The notes under the pieces: model-generated
What the model was told of the DNA's origin: nothing
Seen by the model: only the letters and a program-made list of their open reading frames with translations
Databases searched by the model: none
Made by a program: the position numbers and the translations under genes
Shown: positions 25,811-34,976 of the stretch, piece after piece
Numbering within the stretch: position 1 is the stretch's first letter
Layout of the letters: each line of letters begins with the position of its first letter
Origin: Sporomusa sp. KB1
GTDB taxonomy: Bacteria; Bacillota; Negativicutes; Sporomusales; Sporomusaceae
Direction: 5' to 3'
NCBI RefSeq assembly: GCF_007830295.1
Contig: NZ_VLKC01000002.1
Coordinates: forward strand, 2,593,046 to 2,657,045
DNA: 64,000 bases

Positions 25811-27130
25811 GTGAAAACGATTCTGTACATTAACCAGTTTTTTGGACAGATTGGCGGCGAGGAGTTTGCTGATTTTGAGCCGGAGATTCGCGAAGGTTTA
25901 GTTGGACCGGCGATGGCGCTGCAAGCTGCTTTCGGCGATAAAGTGAAAGTAACTCACACTATCATTTGCGGTGACAACTTTATCGGCTCCAATACTGAAG
26001 AAGCTATTAAGCGTATTTTGGGCTTCCTGGAAGACAAAGAGTTTGACATTTTCATTGCTGGTCCTGCATTCCGTGCCGGTCGTTATGGCGCAGCTTGCGG
26101 GCACATTTGCTCGGCTGTTCAGAAGAAATTTGGCGTTCCTGCCATCACTTCTATGAACGATGAGAACCCCGGCGTAGAAATGTATAGAAAAGAAATGTAC
26201 ATCTTCAAAGGCGGCGCCAGCGCTGCTGCTATGAGAAAAGATATAACTGCAGTGGCTAACTTTGCTCTGAAACTTATTAACAAAGAGACATTGCTCCCTG
26301 CTGAAGAAGAAGGCTATTTCGGCCGTGGCATCCGTCAGCAAGTCTGGCTGAACCCGCCGGTACCTGCTACCGAGCGTGTAATCGACATGCTGCTGAAAAA
26401 GCTGAAGGGCGAACCGTATAAGAGCGAGCTGCCGATTCCTAAGTCCGAACGTGCTCCGATTGCGCCTGCTATTCCTGCTGAGAAGCTGGCAACCATGAAA
26501 GTTGCGCTGGCTACCTCCGGCGGTATCGTGCCGGTTGGCAACCCGGACCGCATCCAATCTGCTTCTGCAACTAAGTGGGGCAAATATGACGTCGATGCTA
26601 TGGATACCCTGAAGAAGGGCGAGTTCATGACCATCCATGCCGGCTTTGACCCTGCGGCAGCCAACAATGATCCTAACGTTATTGTTCCGCTGGATGTACT
26701 GAAAGAGTTTGCCAAAGAAGGAAAAATCGGCGGCGTATATAAATACTTCTACTCCACTGTTGGTACTGGTACTACCCAGGCTGAAGCCGCCAGAATGGGT
26801 AAAGAAATTGCCCACGAACTGGTAAATGAGGGTGTACAGGCCGTTATCTTAACCTCCACTTGAGGCACTTGCACACGTTGCGGTGCAACGATGACTAGAG
26901 AAATCGAACGTGCAGGAATTACTATAGTTCAAATGGCTAACTTGATTCCTGTTATGAAAACAGTGGGCGTTAACCGTATGGTTCCGACTATCTCCATTCC
27001 TTATCCTCTTGGTGACCCGGCTACTTCCAAGGAAGAGCAGCATAAGCTTCGCAAACATCGCGTAGGTGTTGCTTTAGATGCTTTGAGCACTGCTATTGAA
27101 GAGCCAACGCTCTTTGAGGTAAAAATCTAA
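25811..27130 (+). CDS. grdH: Sarcosine/betaine reductase protein B selenoprotein (Sec at UGA 26861)
   Basis: 439 residues with UGA 26861-26863 read as selenocysteine 351 in TST-U-GTCTRCGAT. GTG start with AAGGAGGG upstream. ITSMNDENPGVEMY near 115 is of the sarcosine/betaine type (GrdF/GrdH). It cleaves the C-N bond of the substrate held by its partner, releasing an amine (trimethylamine if betaine) and loading GrdA. It is clearly paralogous to the glycine-type protein at 3243 but diverged. A SECIS-like stem follows the UGA at the same distance as in that gene. Confidence 0.87.
26876..26890 (+). promoter_or_regulatory. Putative bacterial SECIS hairpin in grdH
   Basis: CGTTGC-GGT-GCAACG, a perfect 6-bp stem 12 bases after UGA 26861-26863. 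It is the same stem as at 4308-4322, with one base changed in the loop. Confidence 0.65.
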
Positions 27131-27141
27131 GATTGTCATTG

Positions 27142-27171
27142 CACTCCGCCGGCGCCAATACCGGCGGAGTG
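27142..27171 (+). terminator. Hairpin at the end of the grd island
   Basis: CACTCCGCCGG pairs perfectly with CCGGCGGAGTG over eight bases, 12 bases after the grdH stop. The following bases TGTGGTATAT are not a T run, so it may be a processing or stability hairpin as much as a terminator. Confidence 0.6.
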
Positions 27172-27283
27172 TGTGGTATATAGGGAAATTATGCCTGGTT
27201 GATTATTTAGGCAAGCAATACAGAACAGGAAGCGGACTGCTTTGTGCAGGCGCTTGAGCGGATTTTGCACGGAGGTAGCAAAG

Positions 27284-28186
27284 ATGGAAATGAAACAACT
27301 GGAAGCATTTGTCGCAGTGGTTCAGCACAACAGCTTTTCCAAGGCAGCCGACATGATCTATTTGTCGCAGCCGACCATCAGCGCCCACATAAGTTCTCTG
27401 GAGAATGAGATAGGGGCGCAGCTCTTAATACGCTCTACCAAGGCGGTTTATCCAACCCAAACAGGCAAAGAGTTGTTTCACCGTGCCAAAAACATCCTTG
27501 CTTTGCGCGATGAGGCTATCAGCAGTGTCAATAAGGTTGACCGGGAAATGAGTGGAGAAATCAGCATCTTAGCCTCTACCGTGCCCGCTCAGTTCCTGCT
27601 GCCGGAAATCATTACGGCATTTCAAAAACAGTATCCCCATATCGTGTTTCATGTCCACCAGGCAGACAGCCTGCAGGTTGTGGAAGAGCTTTTAGGGTAC
27701 CGGTATGATTTTGGCCTAGTTGGCACAAGTGTCAATTCCCGCCGTTTGATGACGGTTCCTTTCTATCGTGACACACTGGTACTGATCACCCCCAAATCTA
27801 TGATCGTTAACAAAGGGGAGATGTATCGCGATCTGCCAGCGTTTTTACGGCAGCAGCCTTTTGTGATGCGCGGGGACGGTTCCGGCACTCGCGTGGAAAT
27901 GGAGCAACTGCTGCATAAGCAAGGCGTTTCTGTCCAGAATTTGAATGTTGTGGCCTATTTCCACGACACCCAGAGTATCCTATCCGCTGTGTCCCATGGG
28001 ATGGGGGTATCCTTCGTTTCCCAAGTCGCTGCAGCTGCCTATGAAAAGATTGGGCAAATCAAGGTATATGACCTTGAACAGCAGGCATTTGTCCGACAAT
28101 TGCATCTTGTTTTTAAAAAAGAAATGGTGTTATCGCCGGTCCAAAGGCTTTTTGTCACTTATTTGGAAAATTATTTTACTAGTTAA
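27284..28186 (+). CDS. LysR-type regulator, selenium-metabolism-associated type
   Basis: 300 residues from ATG 27284, which has GGAGG seven bases upstream. The N-terminal winged helix (MEMKQLEAFVAVVQHNSFSK...) and a C-terminal effector domain with a GSGTRVEME loop near 220 are of the LysR family. Its sequence resembles the LysR group often found next to selenium genes in anaerobes, and it sits directly after the Sec/Grd island. It may control the island or the hydrogenase genes downstream. The effector is not known. Confidence 0.83.
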   Translation: MEMKQLEAFVAVVQHNSFSKAADMIYLSQPTISAHISSLENEIGAQLLIRSTKAVYPTQTGKELFHRAKNILALRDEAISSVNKVDREMSGEISILASTVPAQFLLPEIITAFQKQYPHIVFHVHQADSLQVVEELLGYRYDFGLVGTSVNSRRLMTVPFYRDTLVLITPKSMIVNKGEMYRDLPAFLRQQPFVMRGDGSGTRVEMEQLLHKQGVSVQNLNVVAYFHDTQSILSAVSHGMGVSFVSQVAAAAYEKIGQIKVYDLEQQAFVRQLHLVFKKEMVLSPVQRLFVTYLENYFTS

Positions 28187-28220
28187 ATTAGTATGCCAAA
28201 GAAAGGGTGAGCTAACAAGC

Positions 28221-28736
28221 ATGTGTTGTTCAACAGTAACAAAAGACCAGGCATTAGAAATTATCAGAAGATACGAGCAAGTCTTGGCCATTATCAATAA
28301 ATACGGTAAAGCTAAGGAGCAGTTGTTATCAATTTTGCTGGATATTCAGGCCAGTTCGGGCGAGAACTATGTTGCCGAAGAATGGGCTGAAGTTGTCGCC
28401 TGCCAATTAGATTTGCCAATTACCAAAGTTCATGATGTATTAACCTTTTATGCCATGTTCAACATTGAACCACGTGGCCGATATGTCATTGAAATTTGCA
28501 AAAGCACACCCTGTCATGTAACTAAAGCCGATGCTGTAGTTGCCATGTTTGAAGAAGTTTTAGGCATTAAGCTCGGCAGGACAACTCCTGACAATCTGTT
28601 TACCCTCATGCACACCAGCTGTGTAGGCGCCTGCGATATTGGTCCGGTAGCCAAAATCGGCGATGAAGTCTATGGCAATCTGACAGCGGCCAAAGTAGCC
28701 GAAATCGTTACAAGTTACCGGGAGGCGAAAGCATGA
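28221..28736 (+). CDS. hydC: [FeFe] hydrogenase subunit, NuoE-like [2Fe-2S] protein
   Basis: 171 residues from ATG 28221. The thioredoxin-like [2Fe-2S] domain has CKSTPCHV and HTSCVGACDIGP, giving the four cysteine ligands. In trimeric hydrogenases this small subunit links the flavin subunit to the rest of the electron path. Its stop overlaps the next start (ATGA). The gene begins 35 bases after the LysR gene. Confidence 0.9.
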   Translation: MCCSTVTKDQALEIIRRYEQVLAIINKYGKAKEQLLSILLDIQASSGENYVAEEWAEVVACQLDLPITKVHDVLTFYAMFNIEPRGRYVIEICKSTPCHVTKADAVVAMFEEVLGIKLGRTTPDNLFTLMHTSCVGACDIGPVAKIGDEVYGNLTAAKVAEIVTSYREAKA

Positions 28737-30034
28737 CAAAAATAAAAAAACTGATATCTGGAAACTGCGGTGTCCTTCGTCCTGATTCGGTGGAGGATTA
28801 TGTCCAAGCCGGCGGATATGAAGGTCTGAAAAAGGCTTTTACCATGAAGCCCGAAGAAATCATCGACGAAGTCAAGAAAGCCAAACTGCTAGGGCGCGGC
28901 GGCGCCGCCTACCCGGTCGGCTCCAAATGGGAACAGCTTTTGGAAATTTCCGAATTCCCCAAATATATCGTTATCAATGCCGACGAAGGCGAGCCCGGCA
29001 CCTTCAAAGACAAAATCCTCCTGGGGCAGGACCCGCTCCGGGTCATTGAAGGCATGACCATTGCCGGTTATGTTTTCAACTCCCATGACGGTTACATCTA
29101 TATTCGCGGCGAATACCGCGCTATCCAAAAAGTATTCCAAAGCGCCATTGATAATGCCGTTAAAGCCGGCTATCTGGGCCAGAACATTAACGGCACCGGT
29201 TTTGCATTCAACATCCATATTATGACCGGAGCCGGAGCCTATGTATGCGGCGAAAACTCCGCGCTCTTAAATTCCATCGAAGGCAAGGCCGGCCGTCCGC
29301 GCATTAAACCGCCTCATCTGGCCGAAGTGGGTTTATTTCTCCTGCCGACCCTCGTAAATAACGTGGAATCCATCGCCAATATTCCTACCATCGTCTTAGA
29401 GGGCGGCGACAAATATTTGAGTTATGGCACGCAAGACAGCGGCGGCACTAAGCTTATCTGTCTGTCCGGTAATGTCGTTAACCGTGGCGTATACGAAATT
29501 CCGTTCGGTGTCAGCCTGCGGGATGCCATTTATGATCCGGAGCTGGGCGGCGGCATCCTTAACGGTAAAAAACTAAAATTCTTCCATCTGGGCGGACAGT
29601 CCGGACCTATTGGCAGCGAAGCCCAGCTTGACACCGTATATTGCTATAAAGCGCTCAGAAATGCTGGATTAAGTGTTGGCTCCGGCGCCATCGTAGTTAT
29701 GGATGAAGACGTGTGCGTCATCGATTATCTTAAAGGCGTAACCGAATTCTTTATCCATGAATCCTGTGGTAAATGTACCCCTTGCCGCGAAGGCAACAAA
29801 CAAATTTATGCAATTTTATGCAAAATTTCCGCGGGGGAAGCCACAAATGACGATATGATTGTCCTCAAGCACTTAATCGATACCATGACCAAGGCTTCTT
29901 TCTGCGGTTTGGGCCAAGCGGCAGCAGTTGCCCTAAATACCTGCTGGAAACACTTCAAATCCGAGTTTGAAGATCACCTGAACAAGCAATGTCCGGCAAA
30001 AGTCTGCTTTAGTGAACAGGAAAGAGGTGAATAG
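28733..30034 (+). CDS. hydB: [FeFe] hydrogenase flavin subunit, NuoF-like
   Basis: 433 residues. FMN/NAD site GRGGAAYPVGSKWE near 59 and CGENSALLNSIEGKAGRPR near 175; the [4Fe-4S] site is ESCGKCTPCREG near 343 with a further Cys in SFCGLGQ. It oxidises or reduces NAD(H). It lacks the extra N-terminal thioredoxin-like domain and the C-terminal ferredoxin domain of longer HydB proteins such as that of Thermotoga. It overlaps hydC by four bases. Confidence 0.9.
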   Translation: MTKIKKLISGNCGVLRPDSVEDYVQAGGYEGLKKAFTMKPEEIIDEVKKAKLLGRGGAAYPVGSKWEQLLEISEFPKYIVINADEGEPGTFKDKILLGQDPLRVIEGMTIAGYVFNSHDGYIYIRGEYRAIQKVFQSAIDNAVKAGYLGQNINGTGFAFNIHIMTGAGAYVCGENSALLNSIEGKAGRPRIKPPHLAEVGLFLLPTLVNNVESIANIPTIVLEGGDKYLSYGTQDSGGTKLICLSGNVVNRGVYEIPFGVSLRDAIYDPELGGGILNGKKLKFFHLGGQSGPIGSEAQLDTVYCYKALRNAGLSVGSGAIVVMDEDVCVIDYLKGVTEFFIHESCGKCTPCREGNKQIYAILCKISAGEATNDDMIVLKHLIDTMTKASFCGLGQAAAVALNTCWKHFKSEFEDHLNKQCPAKVCFSEQERGE

Positions 30035-30036
30035 TG

Positions 30037-31782
30037 ATGGGTCATCATGCATCAGATCCTAATAAAATCGTAAATGTAACCATTGACGGCATTCCCGTAT
30101 CCTGCCCGGAAACCACACTTATCCTGGATGCCGCCAAAATGGCGGGTGTAAAAATTCCTGTCCTCTGCTACCATCCTGACCTAAAAGTACGTGCTACCTG
30201 CCGTATCTGCGTAGTTGAGGTTAAAGGTCAGAGAAAACTAAAAACCGCTTGCAGCAACGAAGTATGGGACGGAGCCGAATTTATCACCAATAATCCGGCT
30301 GTTCATCAGGCCAGAAAAGATGTTCTGGAGCTTATCCTGGCCGAGCATCCGCAAGACTGCCTGAAATGTGTGAGAAACACGAGTTGTGAATTGCAACAAC
30401 TGGCTCGCGATTTTGGTATTAGCAAGCCACTATTTAAAAATGAACCAAAACAATTGCCGCTGGAAGACACGAGCGGCGTCATTGTCCGCGACATGGCCAA
30501 ATGCGTAAAATGCGGCCGCTGTGTGGAAATGTGCCAGGAAGTGCAGACCGTAAGCGCTATCAATACGGCTCACCGGTCTGTTGAATATGAAATAACGACC
30601 GCTTTTGACCGTCCGCTCCAGGACAGCACCTGTGTGTACTGTGGCCAATGTATTTCTGTTTGTCCGGTAGGGGCCCTCTATGAAAAGGATGAAACAGAAA
30701 AAGTCTGGCAGGCGATTGGCGATAAAGAAAAGCATGTAGTCGTGCAGGCAGCGCCGGCCGTCCGTGTAGCCCTGGGCGAAGAATTCGGTTTAGAACCAGG
30801 CAGCATTACGACCGGGAAGATGGTAGCCGCTCTGCGCCGCTTAGGGTTTGACAAAGTATTTGATACCGACTTTGCCGCTGACGTCACCATCATGGAAGAA
30901 GGCAGCGAGCTCCTGGAGAGAATGACAAATGGCGGTACCTTGCCGCTTATTACTTCCTGCAGCCCAGGCTGGATCAACTTTGTAGAAACCTTCTACCCTG
31001 ATTTACTGCCCCATGTTTCCACCTGCAAATCGCCGCAACAAATGTTTGGGGCCTTGGCCAAGAGCTATTACCCCGAAAAAGCGGGTATCGACGCCGCTAA
31101 GATTGTATCGGTGTCCATTATGCCTTGTACGGCGAAAAAATATGAAAGTGCCCGTCCGGAAATGAATGGCAGCGGGTACCGCGATGTAGATGTTGTTTTA
31201 ACTACCCGTGAATTGGCCAGAATGATTAAACAGGCCGGTTTTGACTTTAACAAATTAGGCAATGAAGAATTTGATGCTCCGCTTGGCCTCTCTACCGGCG
31301 CTGCTGTCATCTTCGGCACCTCCGGCGGTGTTATGGAAGCGGCTCTCCGTACTGTCTATGAAGTCGTAACAGGCAAAGAACTGGCTAATGTCGATTTTGA
31401 AGGTATACGCGGCCTCACCGGCGTTAAAGACGCAGAAGTTGACCTGGACGGCAAAAAGGTTAAAGTGGCCATTGCCAACGGCCTTAAAAATGCCCGGGTT
31501 ATTTTAGACAAAATCCGTACTGGCGCATGTGATTACCAGTTTGTTGAAATCATGTGCTGCCCTGGCGGTTGTATTGGCGGCGGCGGACAGCCTTGGGGCA
31601 CCACTAAGGCTACCAGGGAAGCCCGGATGGCCGGACTGTACCAGGCCGACCGTGAGCTGCCGATCCGGCAGTCGCATAAAAATCCGGCAGTAAAAGCCTT
31701 GTATAATGAGTATTTAGGTAAACCGCTTGGTCACAAATCCCATGAACTCCTTCATACTCACTACCATCCCCGTCATAAGTAA
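30037..31782 (+). CDS. hydA: [FeFe] hydrogenase catalytic subunit
   Basis: 581 residues from ATG 30037 (a GTG at 30034 is adjacent) after AAAGAGGTGA. Domain order: N-terminal [2Fe-2S] ([15 protein letters not shown]), a His/Cys [4Fe-4S] region ([17 protein letters not shown]), two [4Fe-4S] clusters ([22 protein letters not shown]), and the H cluster with [16 protein letters not shown] and [13 protein letters not shown]. The HydABC set matches the A3 group, many of which couple H2 to ferredoxin and NAD together. Near the Grd genes it may link H2 to amine reduction or remove excess electrons. Confidence 0.93.
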   Translation: MGHHASDPNKIVNVTIDGIPVSCPETTLILDAAKMAGVKIPVLCYHPDLKVRATCRICVVEVKGQRKLKTACSNEVWDGAEFITNNPAVHQARKDVLELILAEHPQDCLKCVRNTSCELQQLARDFGISKPLFKNEPKQLPLEDTSGVIVRDMAKCVKCGRCVEMCQEVQTVSAINTAHRSVEYEITTAFDRPLQDSTCVYCGQCISVCPVGALYEKDETEKVWQAIGDKEKHVVVQAAPAVRVALGEEFGLEPGSITTGKMVAALRRLGFDKVFDTDFAADVTIMEEGSELLERMTNGGTLPLITSCSPGWINFVETFYPDLLPHVSTCKSPQQMFGALAKSYYPEKAGIDAAKIVSVSIMPCTAKKYESARPEMNGSGYRDVDVVLTTRELARMIKQAGFDFNKLGNEEFDAPLGLSTGAAVIFGTSGGVMEAALRTVYEVVTGKELANVDFEGIRGLTGVKDAEVDLDGKKVKVAIANGLKNARVILDKIRTGACDYQFVEIMCCPGGCIGGGGQPWGTTKATREARMAGLYQADRELPIRQSHKNPAVKALYNEYLGKPLGHKSHELLHTHYHPRHK

Positions 31783-31803
31783 GTCAATAGAGGTGAGAAG
31801 CTT

Positions 31804-33852
31804 GTGAAAAGTATCCGTTCTTTTTTTATCCTCATCATTACTGGCATTACCCTACTGGTATTTAGTATTCAGACATATGTTTCGTCAACACAAATCAAAG
31901 AGTATGCAGTAAACCAATTGGAAGAAAAATTATTGCTTCAGGCTTCGCAAGAGGCAACGTCACTGTATATTCCGATCAAAGAGATTTCTGATGAAGCAAT
32001 AAACCTGGGTAATATGATTGCAACTATGACGGAGTACCGGGAAGATATTGTAATTAATTATATTATGAGAAGTGTACAAAAAAGTAAGACCTTTGCCGGT
32101 GCCGGCATGGCGTTTGAACCGTATAGTTATCAGCCGGATGTGAAAAATCATTTCCCGTACATAATGAAGGATAAAAACGGCATACCGGTTTTAACGTGGG
32201 AATACAGCGTAGTGGATTATCATGCTAAAGGGTGGTATAAATTAGGTATAAACTCTCAAAAACCGGTCGATTATTCAGAGCCATATGTCGATCAAAGTGA
32301 TGCCGATCTAATGTGGGTAACTTGTGTTCACCCGATAGAAAAAAATGGTAAGCGCATTGGTGTGGCCGAAGCGGATTTCACCTTAGACATGTTTAAGAAG
32401 CAGCTGACAGATATTCGGGTGGGCCGGAACGGTTATGCCTTCGCACTTACCAGAGCCGGTTTGGTTATTGGCAATTATGCCGGCACCAAAACTGAGCCGA
32501 CTAAAGACTTAGCAGTAAAACTTACGGAAGTGGCCGACAAGGATTGGAAGGCGTTGGGTGAAGCTGCGCTAACATCGGACAAATCAGGAATTATGCAAGT
32601 AAAAGATAATTACATCGTATACTCTCCTGTAGGAAATACAGGCATGACACTGCTGCTGGTTTACCCGACTGATGAAGTTTTTGCGGGCTTGCATAGGGTG
32701 ATGTATTTCAATATTATATTGATGATTGTTTCCCTGCTCTTGTTTGTTTTCACATTATCCTATTTTGTAAATCGACGGATTATCAAGCCGATACAAAAAT
32801 TGTCCGCAACCGCCAATAGGGTTGCCGCAGGTGATCTTAGCGACATCGGGGAAAAACAAACAGCAAATGACGAGATCGGTCAATTGGCAACGGCGTTTAG
32901 CACAATGTCCGGCAACTTGCATACTCTGATGGTACAGGTCATGCAATCGGCAGAGACACTGGCATCTTCGTCAGAGCAGTTGACGGCAAGCGCCGAGCAG
33001 TCGGCTCAAGGAGCAACCCAAACGGCATTGAGCATCACGGCGGTGGCAGCCGGTACCGAGCGGCAAACCGGAGCTGTTCATGAGGCCACGGCTGTTGTTG
33101 AACGCATTGCAAACGAGCTCAACCAGGTTGCCGGCAATGTCGGCATAGTTGAGGTAACTTCCGGGAAAGCATCAGTCGCCGCCCAAAAAGGGGGCGAAGC
33201 GGTCGAAGCAGCAGTGCGGCAAATGGTTACTATTGAGACAAAAGTGGCACACTCTGCTCAGATTGTAGTTAAGCTGGGGGAACGCTCCAAAGAAATCGGC
33301 CAAATTGTCGACACCATTGCCGGTATTGCCAGTCAGACCAACCTGCTTGCTCTTAACGCCGCTATTGAGGCCGCCCGTGCCGGTGAACAAGGGCGCGGCT
33401 TTGCCGTAGTGGCCGAAGAAGTCCGCAAACTGGCGGAACAGTCCAGGGAAGCCGCCAAACAGATTGCCGGCTTAATTGGCGAAATACAAAGTGAGACTAC
33501 CAGTGCAGTTGCAGCCATGGATGAGGGCACTCGCGAAGTAAAGCTAGGGGCGGAAGTTGTCAACAATGCAGGCTGTGCCTTTGACGAGATTGTAACATTG
33601 TTTGAACAAGTATCAGAACAGGTGAGCAAAATTACCAATACGGTGCAGCGAGTTGCCTGTGGCAGCCAGGATATTGTTGCTGCCGTAAAAGAAATTGATG
33701 GAATAAACAAGGATACTGCCGGTCAAACCCAGACGATTTCCGCGGTTACTGAGGAGCAGGCGGCATCCATGGAAGAAATTGCTGCGTCCAGTGAGGCTTT
33801 GGCCAAAATGGCGGAAAAATTGACGCAAGCCGTAAGTAGGTTTAAATTGTAG
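31804..33852 (+). CDS. Methyl-accepting chemotaxis protein
   Basis: 682 residues; GTG start after AGAGGTGAG. A membrane segment at about 7-25, an outer dCache-like sensor (about 35-290), a second membrane segment (about 297-320), HAMP, then a signalling domain. The hairpin tip [38 protein letters not shown] block (about residues 515-545) is typical. It starts 21 bases after hydA and may be transcribed with it, so the ligand may relate to H2 or amine metabolism. That link is speculative. Confidence 0.93.
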   Translation: MKSIRSFFILIITGITLLVFSIQTYVSSTQIKEYAVNQLEEKLLLQASQEATSLYIPIKEISDEAINLGNMIATMTEYREDIVINYIMRSVQKSKTFAGAGMAFEPYSYQPDVKNHFPYIMKDKNGIPVLTWEYSVVDYHAKGWYKLGINSQKPVDYSEPYVDQSDADLMWVTCVHPIEKNGKRIGVAEADFTLDMFKKQLTDIRVGRNGYAFALTRAGLVIGNYAGTKTEPTKDLAVKLTEVADKDWKALGEAALTSDKSGIMQVKDNYIVYSPVGNTGMTLLLVYPTDEVFAGLHRVMYFNIILMIVSLLLFVFTLSYFVNRRIIKPIQKLSATANRVAAGDLSDIGEKQTANDEIGQLATAFSTMSGNLHTLMVQVMQSAETLASSSEQLTASAEQSAQGATQTALSITAVAAGTERQTGAVHEATAVVERIANELNQVAGNVGIVEVTSGKASVAAQKGGEAVEAAVRQMVTIETKVAHSAQIVVKLGERSKEIGQIVDTIAGIASQTNLLALNAAIEAARAGEQGRGFAVVAEEVRKLAEQSREAAKQIAGLIGEIQSETTSAVAAMDEGTREVKLGAEVVNNAGCAFDEIVTLFEQVSEQVSKITNTVQRVACGSQDIVAAVKEIDGINKDTAGQTQTISAVTEEQAASMEEIAASSEALAKMAEKLTQAVSRFKL

Positions 33853-33957
33853 TTGGCTGAATGGGTAAGACCTATGCCACTGCATCCGAAGCATCAAGGA
33901 GAATGGTCAGACGAAATTGTCCATTAAATAAGCTTGTTTTTTCTCTCTCAAAACGAG

Positions 33958-34013
33958 GAGAGGGTGCCTCTCGTAGGTTAAAAAAACCTATTTTGAGACA
34001 CCCTCTCTTTTAT
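33958..34013 (+). terminator. Rho-independent terminator after the chemoreceptor
   Basis: GAGAGGGTGCCTC pairs with GAGACACCCTCTC and is followed by TTTTATTTT. An inner stem (AGGTT/AACCT) lies in the loop. Confidence 0.85.
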
Positions 34014-34132
34014 TTTCTTATAGTGCTCTCTTAGCGCGACAGCCCACTGCCGGTGGTAACTCCAAGCCTTCTGCCGGATTAGTATAGCTGATGGATGCTG
34101 AAAATATAATGACTGATTGACTCTTCCCGAAT

Positions 34133-34864
34133 CTATGGTTTCCAACCATGATAAATAGCCTTATTAATTTGCATGTTGTCGACAAGCGTTGTTTCAATAT
34201 AAGTGTGCAGATGTTGCTGGAACTCCTCTAAAACAATCGGCAACTGTTTTGTTTTCAATGCATTAAGAATTCGTAAATGCTCCTGAGCCTTCTCCTCAAA
34301 GGAGCCCAACGACACGATATTTTGGTTCATAGCAAGCAGAAGCTGGTAAAACAATCCCTCCAGAATCTGCGCACGTCGGTGGCTTTCAGAAGCCTTCCAC
34401 AAGTAGCGGTGAAAAGACAAATCCAATGTATTCAACAGGAATACACGTTCTTCATTTTTACTACATTGTCGTTCGCCATCCTGCATCTGTGACGTTAGAT
34501 TCTGCAATTCCTGGTAATCTTCCTTTTGAAGCATGTGTTGAGTGACAAGTAGGTCCAATATCTGTATTTCGAGCGAGATGCGAATCTCAAATATCTCTAG
34601 AATCTCTTTTGGGCTCATTTCCAGAACCTGATTGCCTTTTCTCGGTGAAAAAGAGATAATCCCTTGCTCGTTCAGAATTCGCATCGCTTCGCGCACCGGA
34701 GCGCGGCTGGTGCTTAACTCGTTAGAGATATCCGCCTCAATCAATTTATCGCCGCTTTTTAATGTGCCAGACAAAATTTTGTTTTTTACATAAGAAACAA
34801 CTATATCGCTCAAGCTCTTCTTTTCGTATTCCGGTATAATCACCCTGTTTCCCCATCTCTTCAT
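34133..34864 (-). CDS. GntR-family regulator, FadR/FCD type
   Basis: 243 residues. The N-terminal winged helix has GDKLIEADISNELSTSRAPVREAMRIL (about 38-64), shown here by its ends GDKLIEADIS and APVREAMRIL. The C-terminal helical FCD domain binds small carboxylate effectors in relatives. The upstream SD is weak; a GTG seven codons in is an alternative start. It stands alone, pointing left between a terminator and helD, so its target is unclear. Confidence 0.85.
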   Translation of the reverse strand: MKRWGNRVIIPEYEKKSLSDIVVSYVKNKILSGTLKSGDKLIEADISNELSTSRAPVREAMRILNEQGIISFSPRKGNQVLEMSPKEILEIFEIRISLEIQILDLLVTQHMLQKEDYQELQNLTSQMQDGERQCSKNEERVFLLNTLDLSFHRYLWKASESHRRAQILEGLFYQLLLAMNQNIVSLGSFEEKAQEHLRILNALKTKQLPIVLEEFQQHLHTYIETTLVDNMQINKAIYHGWKP

Positions 34865-34976
34865 CCAATGTATCTGTTAATTATACCGCATTATACCCGC
34901 CCTGTACAGAGCGGCTCGCGCGACGTGCAGGGCAATTGCTTACGAAACTGGAGGGAAAGAGAGGAAGATGAGTTCA

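Noticed and set aside
25898..26815. Long open frame of 305 codons on the minus strand
   Set aside because: It lies wholly antisense to the protein B selenoprotein gene, has no SD or recognisable motif, and arises from the codon bias of the real gene. The same holds for the minus-strand frames at 25001-25693 and 8584-9156.
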